Assembly: GCF_031143425.1 (NCBI RefSeq)
Contig: NC_090437.1
Location: forward strand, 843,833,978 to 843,897,977
Direction: 5' to 3'
From: Pleurodeles waltl
Taxonomy: Eukaryota; Chordata; Amphibia; Caudata; Salamandridae
Length of the DNA stretch: 64,000 nucleotides
Every line of letters starts with the position of its first letter. Position 1 is the first letter of the stretch. Both the position numbers and the translations under genes were made by a program. The notes below the pieces were generated by a model. The model was not told the DNA's origin and did no database searches. It saw nothing but the letters and a program-made list of their open reading frames with translations. This document shows, one piece after another, positions 12,126-25,879 of this stretch.

Positions 12126-13470
12126 GACATTTTGCATCATTCGTTATTTCAGCGTTTCACGGCTACGACAGGAGTTCTTAATTTTACTGATTCTTCAATT
12201 AAGAATGAAGTAATGTGAAGGTTCCTAGATGCTATTAAGCTTGTAAAGAAAGTAGCAGTCTTTAATTATGCTACTGACCACTCGTCCCAAGATGAAGTAT
12301 CTGGAGGACTTGCTTTTGTAAATAATGGTGCCTTCTTCACTAATTCTGACATAACCCTACCTCAAGTTATTGAGCCATATTATGTCCACTTTGTAAGACG
12401 TTGCAACCCTTCAAAAGCAGTAACCTGACAGCGAAAAGATGTCCTGGACCTAACATGTGTGTCACAAATATCAATATGGATTGTGGTATAGAAAAAGGGT
12501 AAAGTGGTTGCACCTACGGTGTTATTTCAAAACATAGCGTGATTGTATCACGGTGTTGTGCGTGTCTTAATAGTATGAGGGTGATACTCTTTGGTTTGTT
12601 TCTTATTGTCCTTCCATTGCTTAACAGTATTGTTGTACGTGCGTTTTTCTCAAGCCTAGAATGTTGGGAGGGGCGTCAACACCACCCCAGCTGCTCATCC
12701 TGTCGCTTTGGGACCCTTAGTCCATATTCAGGTTGATTTTATCTGGGCGAACCTTTGTTGTTAATGTGTTTATAAGGTTTGAATGTTTTCTGGGCGAGGA
12801 GAAGCCTTTTTCTGCACCTAGGATGATGCTATCACAGTAGCCAAGGAAGTAGTTTGAGAAATTGTATCCGGGGACGGAGTCACACTCAAGATTGAAAATG
12901 AAAAAGGAACTAATTTTGCATCCTCAGTAGTTCACAAACTACCCGATGCCTTAGTATCTAACAACATTTTCAATGTGTTCGTTAATCCTGAATCTCCAGA
13001 AATGTTGAATGGAGCAATAAAAAATAAAGCGTCTAAGAAATGTGTGGAAACAGGACTCACCTGGCCAGAAGCCTTTCCCTTGACCCTAATGTCTGCTTGA
13101 GGTGTTCTAACTAAAAGTACACTTTGAGCCTGTATGAAGTAATTATGGGTAGACATATGATCCTACCATCATTCCTCCAGTGTCTCCAGCTTTTCTTGAT
13201 TTGTGCTTGTATAATGATGTGGCTCGAATATTGCAAGTAACTGATTTGTTGTATCAACAGCTTCTATTCTCAGATTCAGGTTGCGCTGGCCACTGGCCTG
13301 ACTTAAGCCTGCCATGATCTGCAACCTGGCAAATGGACACGCATTAAAATCTACCAGCAAAAATCAGCTGTTCAACTCAGGTAGTGAAGCCTCTGTGCCA
13401 AGTCTACTCATCATAAGCGGGGTTGTCAAGTGCCCCGGACTATGCGTCTGGATGTAATAGGATCACATTG
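12126..13470 (+). pseudogene. pol: Endogenous retrovirus pol fragment: RNase H tail and integrase
   Basis: Continuation of the retroviral pol interrupted upstream by the LINE. The RNase H C-terminus reads at about 12180-12340. The integrase core reads at about 12700-13100 with HIQVDFIW (first catalytic Asp context) near 12725, then DDAITVAKEVV near 12823. A C-terminal block follows with LQPGKWTRIKIYQQK near 13325 and, in a shifted frame, a short histidine-cysteine-lysine segment at about 13465. Stops and frameshifts are scattered throughout, so nothing here is functional. No env or flanking LTR belonging to this copy could be assigned. Confidence 0.68.
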
Positions 13471-15448
13471 CAAGCAAGTCCCAGAACATAAAGAGACCAT
13501 AGGACCCCTGCCTTGTTGACCAAAGGACTCCTGTCTTGACATGCAGCCTCTCGTCCTGCTCACGGCTATGGCCTGCAATCCCAGTAGTGAGAAACCTCCC
13601 AGCTAATTGATCCCTTGAAGTCTGAGTGGACTGAGTGCTGCAAGCCTTTCTGATTAATTGTGTAGCTGTGCCAGGAAGGGTTGGGTAGTGGACCGGAAGA
13701 AAGTGATCAATCTGCGTGTTTGACACGTTCCTGCTCTGGTATAAATCTAAGCATTTCTTGTTGGCTTTGTGCTTATGTGCCCATTGATTCCAAAAGGGGA
13801 GGTTGTCTATGATTCAGATTCCCTTTTCATGGGAGGAACCAAGAAATGACTTACACCTGCACAGGCGTTTTATTTCCTAATGTGGTAACTATGCAATTGC
13901 AGACTTGACTGTGCCCCTACCTGACCCGTGCAAGTTGCTCACTTCCATTGATCTTGTTTCAGGTACCTGTAGATTGGTATGTGAAGTAGGAAACAGCTAC
14001 ATGTTATGGGACACAGTGAGTGCAAAATATCTGACCCAGACTGAGATCCAGAAAACAGTTTTTCCTTCTGACGTGCTGTTTCCTGCAGAAGTGTTTCAGA
14101 TGAAATAGGAATTAGGAACTCACTGTTTGTAACAATCATCCCTATATGTGGCTACAGAAAGGCTGTGTGATTCTGTGCTATGCTGATAATACATTATGCA
14201 GTGGTCCTGTCCACCACAGAACGTTTTTCGTGTTCCTAGGGTACTGGAGTAAGTGTCAAATTCTACTGTAAGTGCCCTGATGCTCATAACTTTCCCATTA
14301 ATGGCACAAAGAACAGTGATTTTACAGAATAGATTTTGTCTCCGTTTTGAATTGAGGCCCAAAATCATAACCGCATGTTGTACTTTTATCCCTGATATAA
14401 ATGTGGGGATTCACAAACTGAGAAAGTTTATACACCAGACATTCAAAAACTTGCATAAAAGCGATGCTGATGGGGCGACCTCTGGTCTGAGTTAGAATAC
14501 CTTTTTGGAGGTCAGGGGGAGGAGATATTGAAATTCATCTTCATCATTGTTTTGGTTCTGCCAATTACATTCTTTTTTGAGTTTGTGTTACTTCTGGAGC
14601 AAGTAATTGTAGAGGCAAAGGAGCTACCCCAGCTTAGCCATTGACAAGCCATAATGATTTTAATAAGTATGATGATGATGAGAATATAGAAAGTAGAGAA
14701 GATGGTGACAGGCAAAATGTATTCCATTTATTGCCGAGTGGGCTTTATTGATGATGTTCCCACAAATAAACTAAAATAGCACGAGTGATAGATTGTTAAA
14801 CTGCACCTATTTGATTTAGCGCACCAAAACTGTAACTCGCATTAGCCATATTTTTCTGCTTATGCTAACACTGCCAAGAAGATGTGCCCAGATCTGGACT
14901 AAGAAGTCCTGGAAGTCGTGGTGGACCATTCTATTTGAGCAGGACCAATGCTAATTTGCATTTCACTCACCTCTGTTTAGAGAGGAATAGTGGTCGGAGG
15001 ACAATAGAATGGGATGCTGCCTCAAGTAATAAAGAGTGACTGAGACTAATTCTAGCATTTCACTGATCACCTTTTTGTTTTCTTCCAGTGAATGTCTTAA
15101 ATGTGAAAGGTATACCCAAATGCGGGCTCTGTGATAATTGTGCCAAAAGAATAAAGCTATACCTTGCTGATGTGGCTTAAGTATGATGAAACCAGATCAA
15201 TATTGCTTGTGTTTATATCTAGAGGAGACTTTTCCTGATAGTTTGGACTTGACTGTTCTTATCTGTGTAGAAGCAGGGCTGATTTGCATATGATTGGTCT
15301 CTATGTAGAGTGACATAGGGGTGAAAACAAGGGCCTTGAATACCAGGGGTGGCTGGAATTAATCCAAGCATTCCTAACATCACTTTGTTTTTTGTTTCAA
15401 TAGGCCACCTCCAAAATGTCCTCCCAGAAAGCACACAGTCGGGGCCTT
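13471..15448. other. Unassigned; possible remains of the retroviral 3' end
   Basis: Lies directly after the integrase fragment, where env would be expected, but I find no convincing envelope motif. No inverted or tandem repeats were seen. Open frames here are under 90 codons. Confidence 0.35.
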
Positions 15449-17480
15449 TGTTGGAAAAGGGCCCTCTCTGCAGGGTCACCCCAAACTTTTTTGCCTTCCT
15501 CCTTTTCTTTTTATGATCTCGTTTTTTCAGATTTTAGGACTTTGCACTCTTTACCGCTGCAGAACAGTGCTAAAGTGCTCGTGCTCACTCCCCTAAACAT
15601 GGTAACAATAGCTCATACCCAATTGGCATATTTAATTTACCTATAAGTCCCAGGAAAGTGCACTTGATGTGCCCAGGGCCTGTAAATTAAATGCTGCTAG
15701 TGGGCCTGCAGCACTGATTGTACCACCTACACAAGTAGCCCCTTAGCCGGAACTCAGGTCTACCATTGCTAGGCCTGTGTGTGCAGTTCTCCTGCCACTT
15801 CAAATTGGCATCTAAAATTACTTGCCAAGCCTTACATTCCACTTTTCTTTCATATAAGTCATCCCTAAGGTAGGTGCTAGGTAACCCACAGGGCAGGGCA
15901 TGTGTGCTCATATGTTTTACTTGTCCTGGTAGTGAAAAACTCCCAAAATGGCTTTTCAGTACTGTAAAGCCCGCTCCTCTCATAGGCCAGCATTCCCTTA
16001 TATGCTTTTAAGTGGTCAATTTCTGATCTGAGAGGAATAGACTTGTCATATTTGGTATGGTTAGAATGGTAGTGAGAAGTTCTGCTTACTGGTGAAGTTG
16101 GAGTCTACCTTACTATTTCATAAATGCCACTTTTAGAAACTAAGCATTTCTCTGCACTTACTGCCATCTGTGCCTTACAGCCTGTCTCCAATCCCCGTCT
16201 GGTCTGTGCTGGCTGACAGCTCCCCTTGTGCATTCCACCCAGACAGTCATAAGCACAGGACACTAAGCTGCTTCTGCATTCATCTGCATACATATGGGTT
16301 TCCCTGGGCAGGAAGGGTGGAGGAGCTCTCTCTTACCCTTCAGTGGCCAGTGGCCTGTCCTCACACGAAGGACTGACAACCCCCCACAGGGTTCCTGGCA
16401 GACAGGACTGGGCTGAAAGGTGAACTTGTGCACTTCAAAACCACTCTTTGAAGTTTCCTCCATTTCAAATGCACTTTTGGCTATACTGGGTCTGTGACCC
16501 CATCAAATCAGATATGTCTGGACCTACAATTGGACTATTTCAGTGGGACTGCCTGGCTCTCCAAAGGACTCATCTGGACTGGTTTATTGGAAAGACTGCT
16601 GGCCTGCTTGTTGCCCTGCTGCCTTCTGACCCCTGACTCTGTTGGAAGGATTCTGCCTTCCTCCCCAAGTGCTCTCCAAGGGCTTGGATTGAGCTTGCCT
16701 CCTGTTCTGAAGTCTCAAGGCAATCAAAGACTTCACCAAAGTAGAGAAAATCCAGAACATTAGAAAATCAACCGAATGCCTGTAAAATTCAGCGCAACAG
16801 CTGCCGGATCTAACACAGCGCCTGCCTCGCGGCTGAAAAATCACTGCATCACCTGCCAGATCGAAGCAGGGCCTTTTGCCTCTGCTCAACGTGTTTAGGG
16901 TTTTCCACACATCGTCCCTGGGGCATCAAAATATCCCTGCATCGTGGTGAGGAACCAAGGCTGCGCTCCTGGAAACGGACGCATCGCCTTGCAGCATGGA
17001 AAGAAACAACACATCGCCTTTGCCGTGCCGGAAAAATGAATGCATCGCATTACATTTCAACGCATCTCCTCGTCTTAGGCCCTCCTCTCCTGTGTCGTTA
17101 TTTTAGATGCATCCCAGGTACTGTGTGTTAAAAGGATACCACCACTGATTCTTAAGGATTGAGGCTCATTTAAACCTGTAAAAAAGTGATATCTTGACAT
17201 GTGCATATTGGATTTTTGTTATTTGGTCACTTTTATTCAGATAAAAATATTTATTTTCCGAAACTGGTGTGGAGTACTTTTTGTGGTGTTTTCACGGTGT
17301 TACTGTATGAGTTATTGCACAAATACTTCTCACATTGCCTTCTAAGTTAAGCCTGGCTGCTCTGTGCCAAGCTACTGGAGGGTGAGCACAGGATTATGCA
17401 GGTTGTGTTGTTACTTACCCTCACCAGGATTGTGGTCCCTACTTGGGCAGGGTGCATACCAAGAGATTCAGTTTCTAACA
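15449..17480 (+). mobile_element. Solo LTR, 2,032 bp, TG...CA ends
   Basis: Starts TGTTGGAAAAGGGCC and ends GTTTCTAACA, giving the canonical TG/CA termini. The five bases before it (GCCTT) and after it (TCCTT) match at four of five positions, a worn target-site duplication. It shares ordered blocks with the LTRs at 28921 and 54996: the AGTGCTAAAGTGCTCGTGC promoter-proximal region, a block with GGGCCTGCAGCACTGATTG, and a 3' TTTTCACGGTGTTACTGTATG block. An internal region at about 16.79-17.05 kb has degenerate units around GCATCGC. No internal retroviral genes adjoin it, so it is taken as a solo LTR. Confidence 0.8.
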
Positions 17481-19802
17481 TCCTTCATCCATGCCATTTT
17501 TTTAGACTGACTTAGATGCTTTGTTTTAATGGCAAATTATTAACCTAGAGGGAGAGACTAAGGGGTGGGTATATAAAATTATTTTGCGATGTTTGAGAGA
17601 GGTTGCATCCTTGGCCTAAAGTGGTAGCCTCACTACCAGTTTGTGGGATTCCTAGGTGAATTGAGGGTGTTAGGGAGAACAGGAGGGTTTTCTTGTGTAT
17701 TATTTTATTTTTGTAATAAATGTAATGTTTGCAAACTGATACTGTGGGCATACCCTTCTTCAGTATAAATGTGTACATTTCTGGTAAAGGACTTAGTCAA
17801 CATTGTTGTGCACCTGATTTTAAGATTATTCATAAACATTTGCGTACATTTACGGTAAATTGAGAATGGTGTTTGCAAGAACGAGAATCAGTGTAAGAGG
17901 ACACCACCATCTCCAACTTCTTCCCTCTCTATTATTTGTTTAGAGCTAAACTGGAGGGAATACCCATATTTTGCATCAGAGGAGCCCCTAGATGGTTCAC
18001 CTTAGGCTATACACATAGGGTGAGGCTGCTGCTATTCCAGACTCCTCATTCAGTAGAGAAACTCCAACCGATACATGATTGGCTTGACTTTTGAAATAGT
18101 AAGAATGCACCGGGGAGCAACTGGCAAAAGGCCTCTGCCCAACTGCCAACCTTTATGAAGACAAGTCTTAGCTGTGCTGCAGCTCATTGAACAGAGGACT
18201 GTGTGAAACCTGTTGCTGAAGATGAAATTCAGAGGGTTCAACTAGCTTGCTGCTCTCTTCCTCCATACCAAGACTAAGCCTGTGGCTGAAGCTCTGTCTG
18301 CTTACCCTACGGCTAATCTTGCTATCTCAAAGCATAGCAGCCAGTACAAGGAGTTCTCCATTCCTAAGGAGAGGCTAAGCCTGTGATCCCTGTCACTACG
18401 AGATGGAGGCTGGCTGCTGAAGATTTGAACTCAACCACTGTGGCTGTTTGAGAATATCCACAGTCTTTTAACCCCTAGCCACAGACTGAAGCAGATGGCT
18501 GATAGATTGTTGGAGCTGCAATGTCCCCTGCATGACATACAGACATTTTCCCTTGATTAGGGTACCCAGTTGCTTGTATATCTGTTATCCTGGCTATTAT
18601 TTTGGCTGTGGCATCATACTAATCTGAACGTGTTACGTCTATGTCTGAACACGTGAGGTTGTGGACCTGTTCTGTGACTTGGAGGGGCACATCAAAGACA
18701 CCCTCAATACTTACAGTGAACTACATTCCCTGACGTGGGTATAGCACTTAGTGTGGGGGTTTGGTACATTCTGTGGCTAATAGAATTCAGCATACCTTTG
18801 TATATGCGTCACTTGAGTTTGAAGCCTACTGGCCCATCTGTGTAAAGTACCTTCTTCATGTGCATATGCAGATCCTTGTGCTGACATCCAGAGTGCAGGT
18901 TAAAGGAGTGAAATAAGTGTAACACGTGGGCAAGTGAGAGTAAAGGAGGTTGGGGAATCAATTTTGGATATGCCTGACCTAGCACAACATGGAGGGTGCG
19001 GACCCTGCTCCTAGACAGTGGAAGTGTATTGCCTGGATAAATGTAGCTAGAAGGAGGAGACCCAGTCACTAGGGTTAGGGGTTTACAGACAGGGTTGGCT
19101 TCAGAAATTCTTCAAACCCTCTTGGATAGCAAGGAGCTGCTGATTAATCTTCCTGAGCATTGCTATTTGTTGTATAGGATGAGAGATTAGACTGCAGACT
19201 CTTCCGTGAAAGGTGAGTGAGTCTCTAGATGAGGTTTGCCCTTTTATTTGTTCCTAATTGCCCCTTCAGTTGGGCTGATGATAGACAGATGTAGCAACCT
19301 CATAACTCTTTGTGCCTCTATTGCGGATGCTTCGGATACCCGGACTATCTGCTGTGAGAGGCATCACTCTTTATAAATGCTATGTCTGAAGAACAGCCCG
19401 GAAAGGGCACTCGAAAGGAGAACCTCCCCAAACCGGTTCTACAGTTGAGTCAGTAGAACCATATACCCTGTTTGGAAGTTATGTATAAAAGTAGTACCCT
19501 AACCAGCCCTTTTTGTTCTTGTTCCAAGTTCTTCATAACCAAGTAAGGGAATGCTCCACATAGTACTTAAAGGACTGCTGTACAGCTACGGCTAGTGCCT
19601 TCATAATAACCAATCTCCCCGAGATGAGAGGACATCATCTGATATCTGGACTTTCCACTAGAGAAGGGAAGTTGTCTACCCACCCAGTTGGAGGAGATAC
19701 TGTTCAGAAGGCTAGATGCCCAGTGTGTTCCTGCTGGCTACAGGGCATCCAGGAAGGGTAAACTACTCAAGGGCAAATTAGAGAGAGGATCAAAGGTAGG
19801 TG
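17481..19802. other. Unassigned, no coding signal
   Basis: No recognisable protein remnant. Words such as TGTGGCTGAAG and CTAAGCCTGTG recur between 18.2 and 18.5 kb, which suggests old repeat or LTR material. No boundaries could be placed. Confidence 0.35.
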
Positions 19803-20028
19803 TAGGCCTTGTCTGGGCCAGAAGCATTCAGGCACTTGAAGCCCTTGTCTGGGCCGACGGCAGTTAGGCAGTGATAGGCCTCATGTGGGCCATCCGCAAC
19901 CAGGCAATTATAGCTCTCATCCGACAACGACAATAAGGTAGTTGTAGCTCTCAGCAGGCTGATGACAATGAGGCAGTTGCAGGCCTTGTCTGGGCTGATG
20001 ACATTCAGGCACTTGCGGCCATGACTGG
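19803..20028. repeat. ~36-bp minisatellite, about six units
   Basis: Six degenerate units of 34-36 bases lie head to tail. Each begins near TTGTCTGGGCC or a variant, continues through an A/G-rich middle ending in a CAGGCA-type block, and closes with GGCC or GCTC. Units start at about 19809, 19845, 19881, 19917, 19951 and 19986. Similarity between units is roughly 65-85 percent by eye. Confidence 0.85.
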
Positions 20029-23000
20029 GCTAACCAGGAGCTGAATGCAATGGTTCGCACCAGAAACGGATATCAGAGGGGCCCAGAGACACAAGGATGA
20101 AACTGGTTTGCAAGGCTATAGGGCAGCCTAAGCGCTGCTTACTGCCCTCAGCTCCTCCCTTGGCATGTCCACCAGCTCAATACAGTTTTTTCTGGTGGCA
20201 TGAGAGACGGTGGGGGGAGTGTGGAATGTGGAGATTGAGGCAGTGGTCAGGTAAGAGTTTGAGATCCTCGTTTAATATAGGTCTGCAGTTCAAGTCAAAG
20301 CACCCATCCCAAGTCCCACCCTTCCCTTGGAACACCAATTGTCAGACCTTCTAGGGTCCCCTGAGCACACTTTTTTGAAATCCATGGTCATCCCGCATAT
20401 TCCTATAAACTTTTTCTGAATGATTTGTTTGGGGTCGTAAAATATGTTTCACCGTCGGGTAACCCACCGGCACTTGTGAGACACTGGGCCTTGTGTCAAT
20501 AACCACAGAGTGGCCTCTTTTAAAGAAGACAATGGAACGGAGTAAGAGGACATAGTACGTCTTAAATGCAGCTCTGCGATTGCTAGTTTGGGTTTTTCAC
20601 CCCGAAATATTCACCATACATGGATTTTTTCCTTTCTCCAATCCTTTCTTCTGTCCTTTCTGTTGATAATTTCTTCTTCCTACCAGTCTTTCTGTCCCCT
20701 CTTCAATTAGTTGTATGTGTAACCTTGTTATTATCTTCTTCCTGAAAAACTTGTTGCGCCCTCGTTATTATTCTTTCCTTTTCAATCCCTTCCTTCCCTC
20801 CTGCCACCCTTACTTTATTTCGTCAGTCTTTTCTTCCTTCTGTTCATCCATTCTTTCTTCCACCCTTTCTTTTTTGTATATTTAGTTCTCAAGAGCGTAT
20901 CTGTTACACACCTTCCTTCCCGTTTTCACCCTGCTCATTTCTCCTCCCCTTTTCCTTCTGTCTGCCTCGTGTTTAGATCGCTCAGTTTTCTTTCTTATGC
21001 CGACACACATTTTACACCTGTTTAATTCCAATAAGTATGTGAAATCTGAAATTCAAAGTCATTTGCAGCGCATAAAGCTTTATGAACAGTCCCACGAAAA
21101 CTGGCCCGGGTTCCGATTGACAGGCGGTTGTTGTGCAGCTGGAACCAATGCATGCCCTGTCTGGTTCTGTAAATGATTTAACACTGTCGCCCCATTTTTG
21201 GATGCTTTAGGCGCAAGACTAGATCATAAATGTGCCTAGTAAGCAGCAGAGTCACCACAAACCTGAATGGTCCCTTTGTAGATTGAGATTCATGGATGGT
21301 GCTGTCGGTTCATGTAGGAAATCAGCCCGCAATGTTTTTTTGCAGTTTTGCATCATTCCAGACTTTTCATTCCCTTGTCTCATTCCTTTTACATAAAGCT
21401 ACCTCCAAACTCCCACTCTCTTTCTGATTACTCTAGTCCTGAATCTGGGTTAAGCATGCTCTTTGTACTAAAACCAGGCCACGGTATTCATATGCATGTG
21501 TCCTTTTTTGTGTCTCAAATACAGCAATGACACTTAATATTAAACTTGGAAGCTTGCCTGAGAGACCATACTTACATTCCCAGTCCGAAAATTGAAAGGT
21601 AAATAATAATAATGGCAGGTAAACTATATAGTCTGAGAAGCACCAGCTGCCACAAGGCCACATAACTCCCCATTCAGCCCCAGGACTTCATGAAGATGCC
21701 CAGTCGATTGGCTAGTCTTTCACTTGTGCTACTTGTGAAGATCACAGCACCATGAGGGAAAAAGTGAAAGTAAAATTATAACAATGACTAATCTTCAAAG
21801 GTAAGGCAAAAGGTTTGCATTGGAACATTACAGAAAGAGCAAACTACCACCTCCCACCCACTCCATTATCCTCACAGATCAGGATCCTACCTTCAATGAC
21901 CAGGGAACAGCATTGGATGGAACTTTAGTAGGTAATACTACACATTTAAGAGTAATCTGTATGAAATCATGTGTCCTGGCATTTCAACCTAAAATCATGC
22001 CAGTAAGATATCTTCTGAGAAAACCACCATATATGAACATCTGGATCCAGACTGACTGACCTTCTACTGGGTACAGGGTGGTGTGCAATTCTGAAATCAA
22101 CCAATCCCTGCTCACATCTCTCAGCACTGATATCGAACAGCCGATGTTTGAAGGCATTTGGACCATGGCTCTGTTTTCATTACATTTGAGCAAGCTGTTT
22201 CTTCTACCACTGAAAAAGCTGTTTCTTTTTCCATTTCTCTAATTATTTTACTAATTTTCTACATTTTTTGCACATTTCGGTGTCCCTTGTAGTCATCAGT
22301 TATGACGTATGAGGGACCTCAGCATCACAGTGATGTTATCCATCCCTGTTGCCATGCTTGGCTTCTCAGTTTATTGTTGGTCCTGGCCCCACCCTGCTTG
22401 GTGGATGACTATATTATTGTGCCTAAATTACAGCTTATACCGGTAATTGACCTCAAAATTCATTTACTAGATAATCCAGTTAACCCAAGTAAAGATGTGT
22501 TAAACTCTTTTTGAGTTGTACTGACCATTGTTAGTGGAAAACTACTATCTATCCATGAACTTTATTTTTAAATCAAGAAAATACATTGGAATTGAGTAAC
22601 TCATAAAGAGTTTTCTCATACAGGGAGCAATCCAGGTGCAGCAGTAGAGAACTATCTGAGTTAGAGAACTTCAAGAATATAAAACAAAATATAGCAAAAA
22701 GGAACAAGTGTCTGAGAGTCTGTCAGGGCTCTAAGGCTGTTCAGTAGCAAAATGAAACGAATGTGCCAGCTAAGACAACAAGAGAGAATATCTCTGCAGC
22801 AAGCATAGCATGTGTATAGTATTGCGTTGTATCATGTCATGTCGTGTATACTTGTTCTTTCCCTGGGACATCTTTATACATAGCACAATGATACGAAAGT
22901 TTAAACAGTTTCATAGATAATCGTACAGTCGCCCAATAAGAGAGAAAGTCGTGAGACAGGAACAGTTTCTGTCAAGGTGGCAAGTTCTAACAAATAGTCT

Positions 23001-25148
23001 TCTACACACAAGAAACATTCAACTACATTTTACACAACTTTGCAACCCTCAGGAATTTTCACTTCCATCTGGTTTCTGAAAGACCGAACCTTCATGCAAG
23101 TTTTTGTACGCAAACAGCTTATTTCATTTTGATACTAACATGTCTCCACACTAAAAACCTATTCATATGAAGCAAGTTTTAAGATTAGCAAGTTTGAGCT
23201 TCCAAAGTAGGTCAAATGGTTAAAAAATAGAAAATATTACTTTTCTTTGGTAGCATAAGAAGTTTGTGTCATGAAAAGTCATACAAAAAGAAAGAAAAAG
23301 TCTTGAAATCCCCTGAGCTATGGTGGATTGCAATATATTGGCATTAGAAAGTCTAGCAAGAGCAGCTCAGGCTGAGTTTAGAAAGGAAAATGCACGTTTA
23401 AAATGCTGCTTTTTGTTAGGCCTACAATTCACTCCTACAAGTTATTAATGATTTTTATTTTATGAAATCTCTAGCATCTATCAAATTCGTTGTCCCAGGA
23501 CCCAGGGTTGTGAGGGCACACCTTAAACCCAAGTTATGTTTATCTTTTACTAATTAAGGAAGATATGTGACCCATTTTCCTTGCTTGCCTTACACCTAAA
23601 CATTCTTGCTGCGCCTCTGGGAAACATTGTTAGGTTCACAAAGTTCCGTCCTCATTCCCTCTGACTTGTGTGTCTATAGGTATGATTCGCTGTCTCCTTA
23701 CTTTTAAGTCACTGTATTGCTATACATTGTGTTTTGTGGATGTACGATATAAAATTCAAAACAGAGTTGTATAGACTTTACTCGTGACTGTTTTAGTGAT
23801 GTGGCCCAGGCATATGAGTTTTATTATTTACCTAGGGAATGCCCATGTGAAAGTTTGGAAACATTCGTTTTAAACTCCATGGGTTCTAAAGTTGGGCACG
23901 TACAATGCATCTGCAGCTCCTTGGGTAAAAACCAACGTGTGCCGAATGCACAGACATGGGCACACACATCCTTGCCCTTCAGCTTACCTTTCATGATAAG
24001 GCCCTTAGTGTGTTTACTGACAGCAGGTGGTCGCTGTTTAGAGAACATTTAAAAGAATTTTAGTAAGCAGCTAGGAAGAACTTTACATTTAATCTACAGC
24101 AATCAAGTATCGTTCTTAGACGTGCATTTATTAAGAACTGCTATTTCTTGCGTCGTGTATTTGATAGTTTGGTTCAGACTGCCATCCAGTGGCGAAGTAA
24201 AGTAATGTCTAGCTTTATTCAGAAGCGTGATCTTGCGAATTATAAAGAGAATCAGACGCATGGGTACATCTTTCTTGATTTTTTTGGCCGGAAAATGAAT
24301 ATAGATTGATAAATATTAATAGTTAGTTAGTCACCAAGGAGCTCTCCTTGTATCGCTTCTCTAATCAAAACTGCTAAAGATACATAATTTACAAGATTTG
24401 AAAGGGGAAGAAGACATCAGCAATATCATATTGCCACCATTTTTAAAGAAGAGCTATACGCACAAAAGTACATTAGTTTTATCCTTAGTGAAATACATAC
24501 TATGTTATTAGTGGACTGGGCTGGAATGTAATTTGAGAAGGATACGCTCTCATTCGGCTCTTCCTGCGTCTCAACATTATTCTTTAAAATCGTGCTGGGA
24601 ATGGACTGGAGGCTGGAATGTAAAACACCACAGTATGGAAGATTAACCAATCTTGAGCTGGAAAAGCCTTTCCAGTTCACAAAATGGATTTAGTGATCAA
24701 TACCAACTTGCCTCTAATTGCAATTCAGTATGGCATGTATTAATGATTTGTGACCACAACTGGGGTCACAAACCACCGTGCAGTTACCAACACCTCAAAG
24801 GAGGTGTTAAATGCATTCACAGTGAGGAAAGTGTTCCCTTAGTGAATGTTGTTGTGTGACTTCAGGAAGAGAAGAAGGCAATGGTCCAGGGGACGATTGC
24901 ATGCTCCTCCGAAGTTTTCCTAAACTGAAACATTTTTTAAGCAACACTAGTTCCTTCAAGGTACACTGACTGCTTAAAAAAACATGTTTCCTGTTTGGAA
25001 ATTCAAAAACACAGGGTTAATGGTCTGCTATTCCTTGCAGGCTGCCATTTTGTTTGTAGTTATGGTTGACACCTGACCGTTATTTTTAAGACCGGTATTT
25101 TTAGCCCTTATCTGTACATTCCTCTAACAGCAAATGTAAAAAGAGAGC
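20029..25148. other. Unassigned 5-kb region
   Basis: Contains a pyrimidine-rich stretch (TTCCTTC and TTTCTTCC words) at about 20.60-20.95 kb and otherwise AT-rich DNA. No transposon protein motif, terminal repeat or tandem array was convincing. Open frames are all under 90 codons. Confidence 0.4.
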
Positions 25149-25159
25149 GCTTTTAGCAG

Positions 25160-25620
25160 TGGGGGGGTGGGGCGGAGGGGCCCCACCCCCCCACCTTTTG
25201 CCCCCCATGAAGAGTGTCTGTCAGGCTGAACAAAGGTCAGCCTGACAGACACTCTTCATGTTCAGGTCAGGCAGCCAGGAGCAGACATGTGCGATTTGCG
25301 CAGACTCCTGGCTGCCAGAGCTAAACTTTGCTGGGCTGAGGAGATCACGGCTCCTATGGGCGTGACCTCCTCAGCCCAGCAAAGGTGCCTCGAGGCCCTC
25401 CCCTGGGTGACGAGGAAAGCGTCACCAATTGACACTCTCCCTGGGCGCTTCAGTTTAAACCCTGAAGTGCCCAGGGCGAGTGTCAATCAGTGACACTTTG
25501 TCACAGAGTGGGGTGGGGTCAGCAGTCTCACTGACCCCATCCCACTCTGTGACGAGGCTGGGACTGCTGCCTTCCCTCATTGGCTGACCTAGGGTCAGCC
25601 AATGAGGGAAGGCAGCAGTC
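25160..25620. repeat. Seven adjacent long inverted repeats (hairpin chain)
   Basis: Stem arms by position: 25160-25173 with 25180-25193 (14 bp perfect); 25206-25229 with 25237-25260 (24 bp perfect); 25270-25281 with 25305-25316 (12 bp); 25326-25349 with 25361-25384 (24 bp, one mismatch); 25428-25453 with 25462-25487 (26 bp, two mismatches); 25500-25522 with 25531-25553 (23 bp, one mismatch); 25562-25589 with 25593-25620 (28 bp perfect, 3-base loop). A smaller 7-bp stem sits between the fourth and fifth. Spacers between hairpins are mostly 9-13 bases. Confidence 0.93.
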
Positions 25621-25666
25621 ACAACCCTCCTGGGACCTGGAGGCCGAAGGTAAGTGTGTGTGTATG

Positions 25667-25879
25667 TGTGTGATGTTTCAAATTGAATGTTTGGTGCGTG
25701 CATGCATGTTTGAATGGGTTGAATGTTGTTAATGGATGTGCGTGCGTGTATGTGTGAAAGAATGAGTGTGTGTGATGTTTTAAAATTAATGTTTGGTGCA
25801 TGCGTGCATATTTGAATGGTATGAGTGTTGTTAATGGATGTGCGTGCGTGCGTCCGTGTCTGTGTGTGAAAGAATGTGT
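25667..25879. repeat. ~105-bp GT-rich tandem duplication
   Basis: Two copies in direct orientation, starting at about 25667 and 25770. Each runs GTGATGTTT, then AATGTTTGGTGC, GTTGTTAATGGATGTGCGTG and GTGTGAAAGAATG. The second copy ends in a longer GT run. It lies inside the hAT element. Confidence 0.82.

Noticed and set aside
13471..15448. Retroviral envelope gene after the integrase
   Set aside because: Expected by position, but no signal peptide, Cys pattern or transmembrane segment could be read in any frame.
15449..17480. 3' LTR of the retrovirus at 9.5-13.5 kb
   Set aside because: It has its own flanking 5-bp near-duplication, so it is better read as an independent solo LTR.
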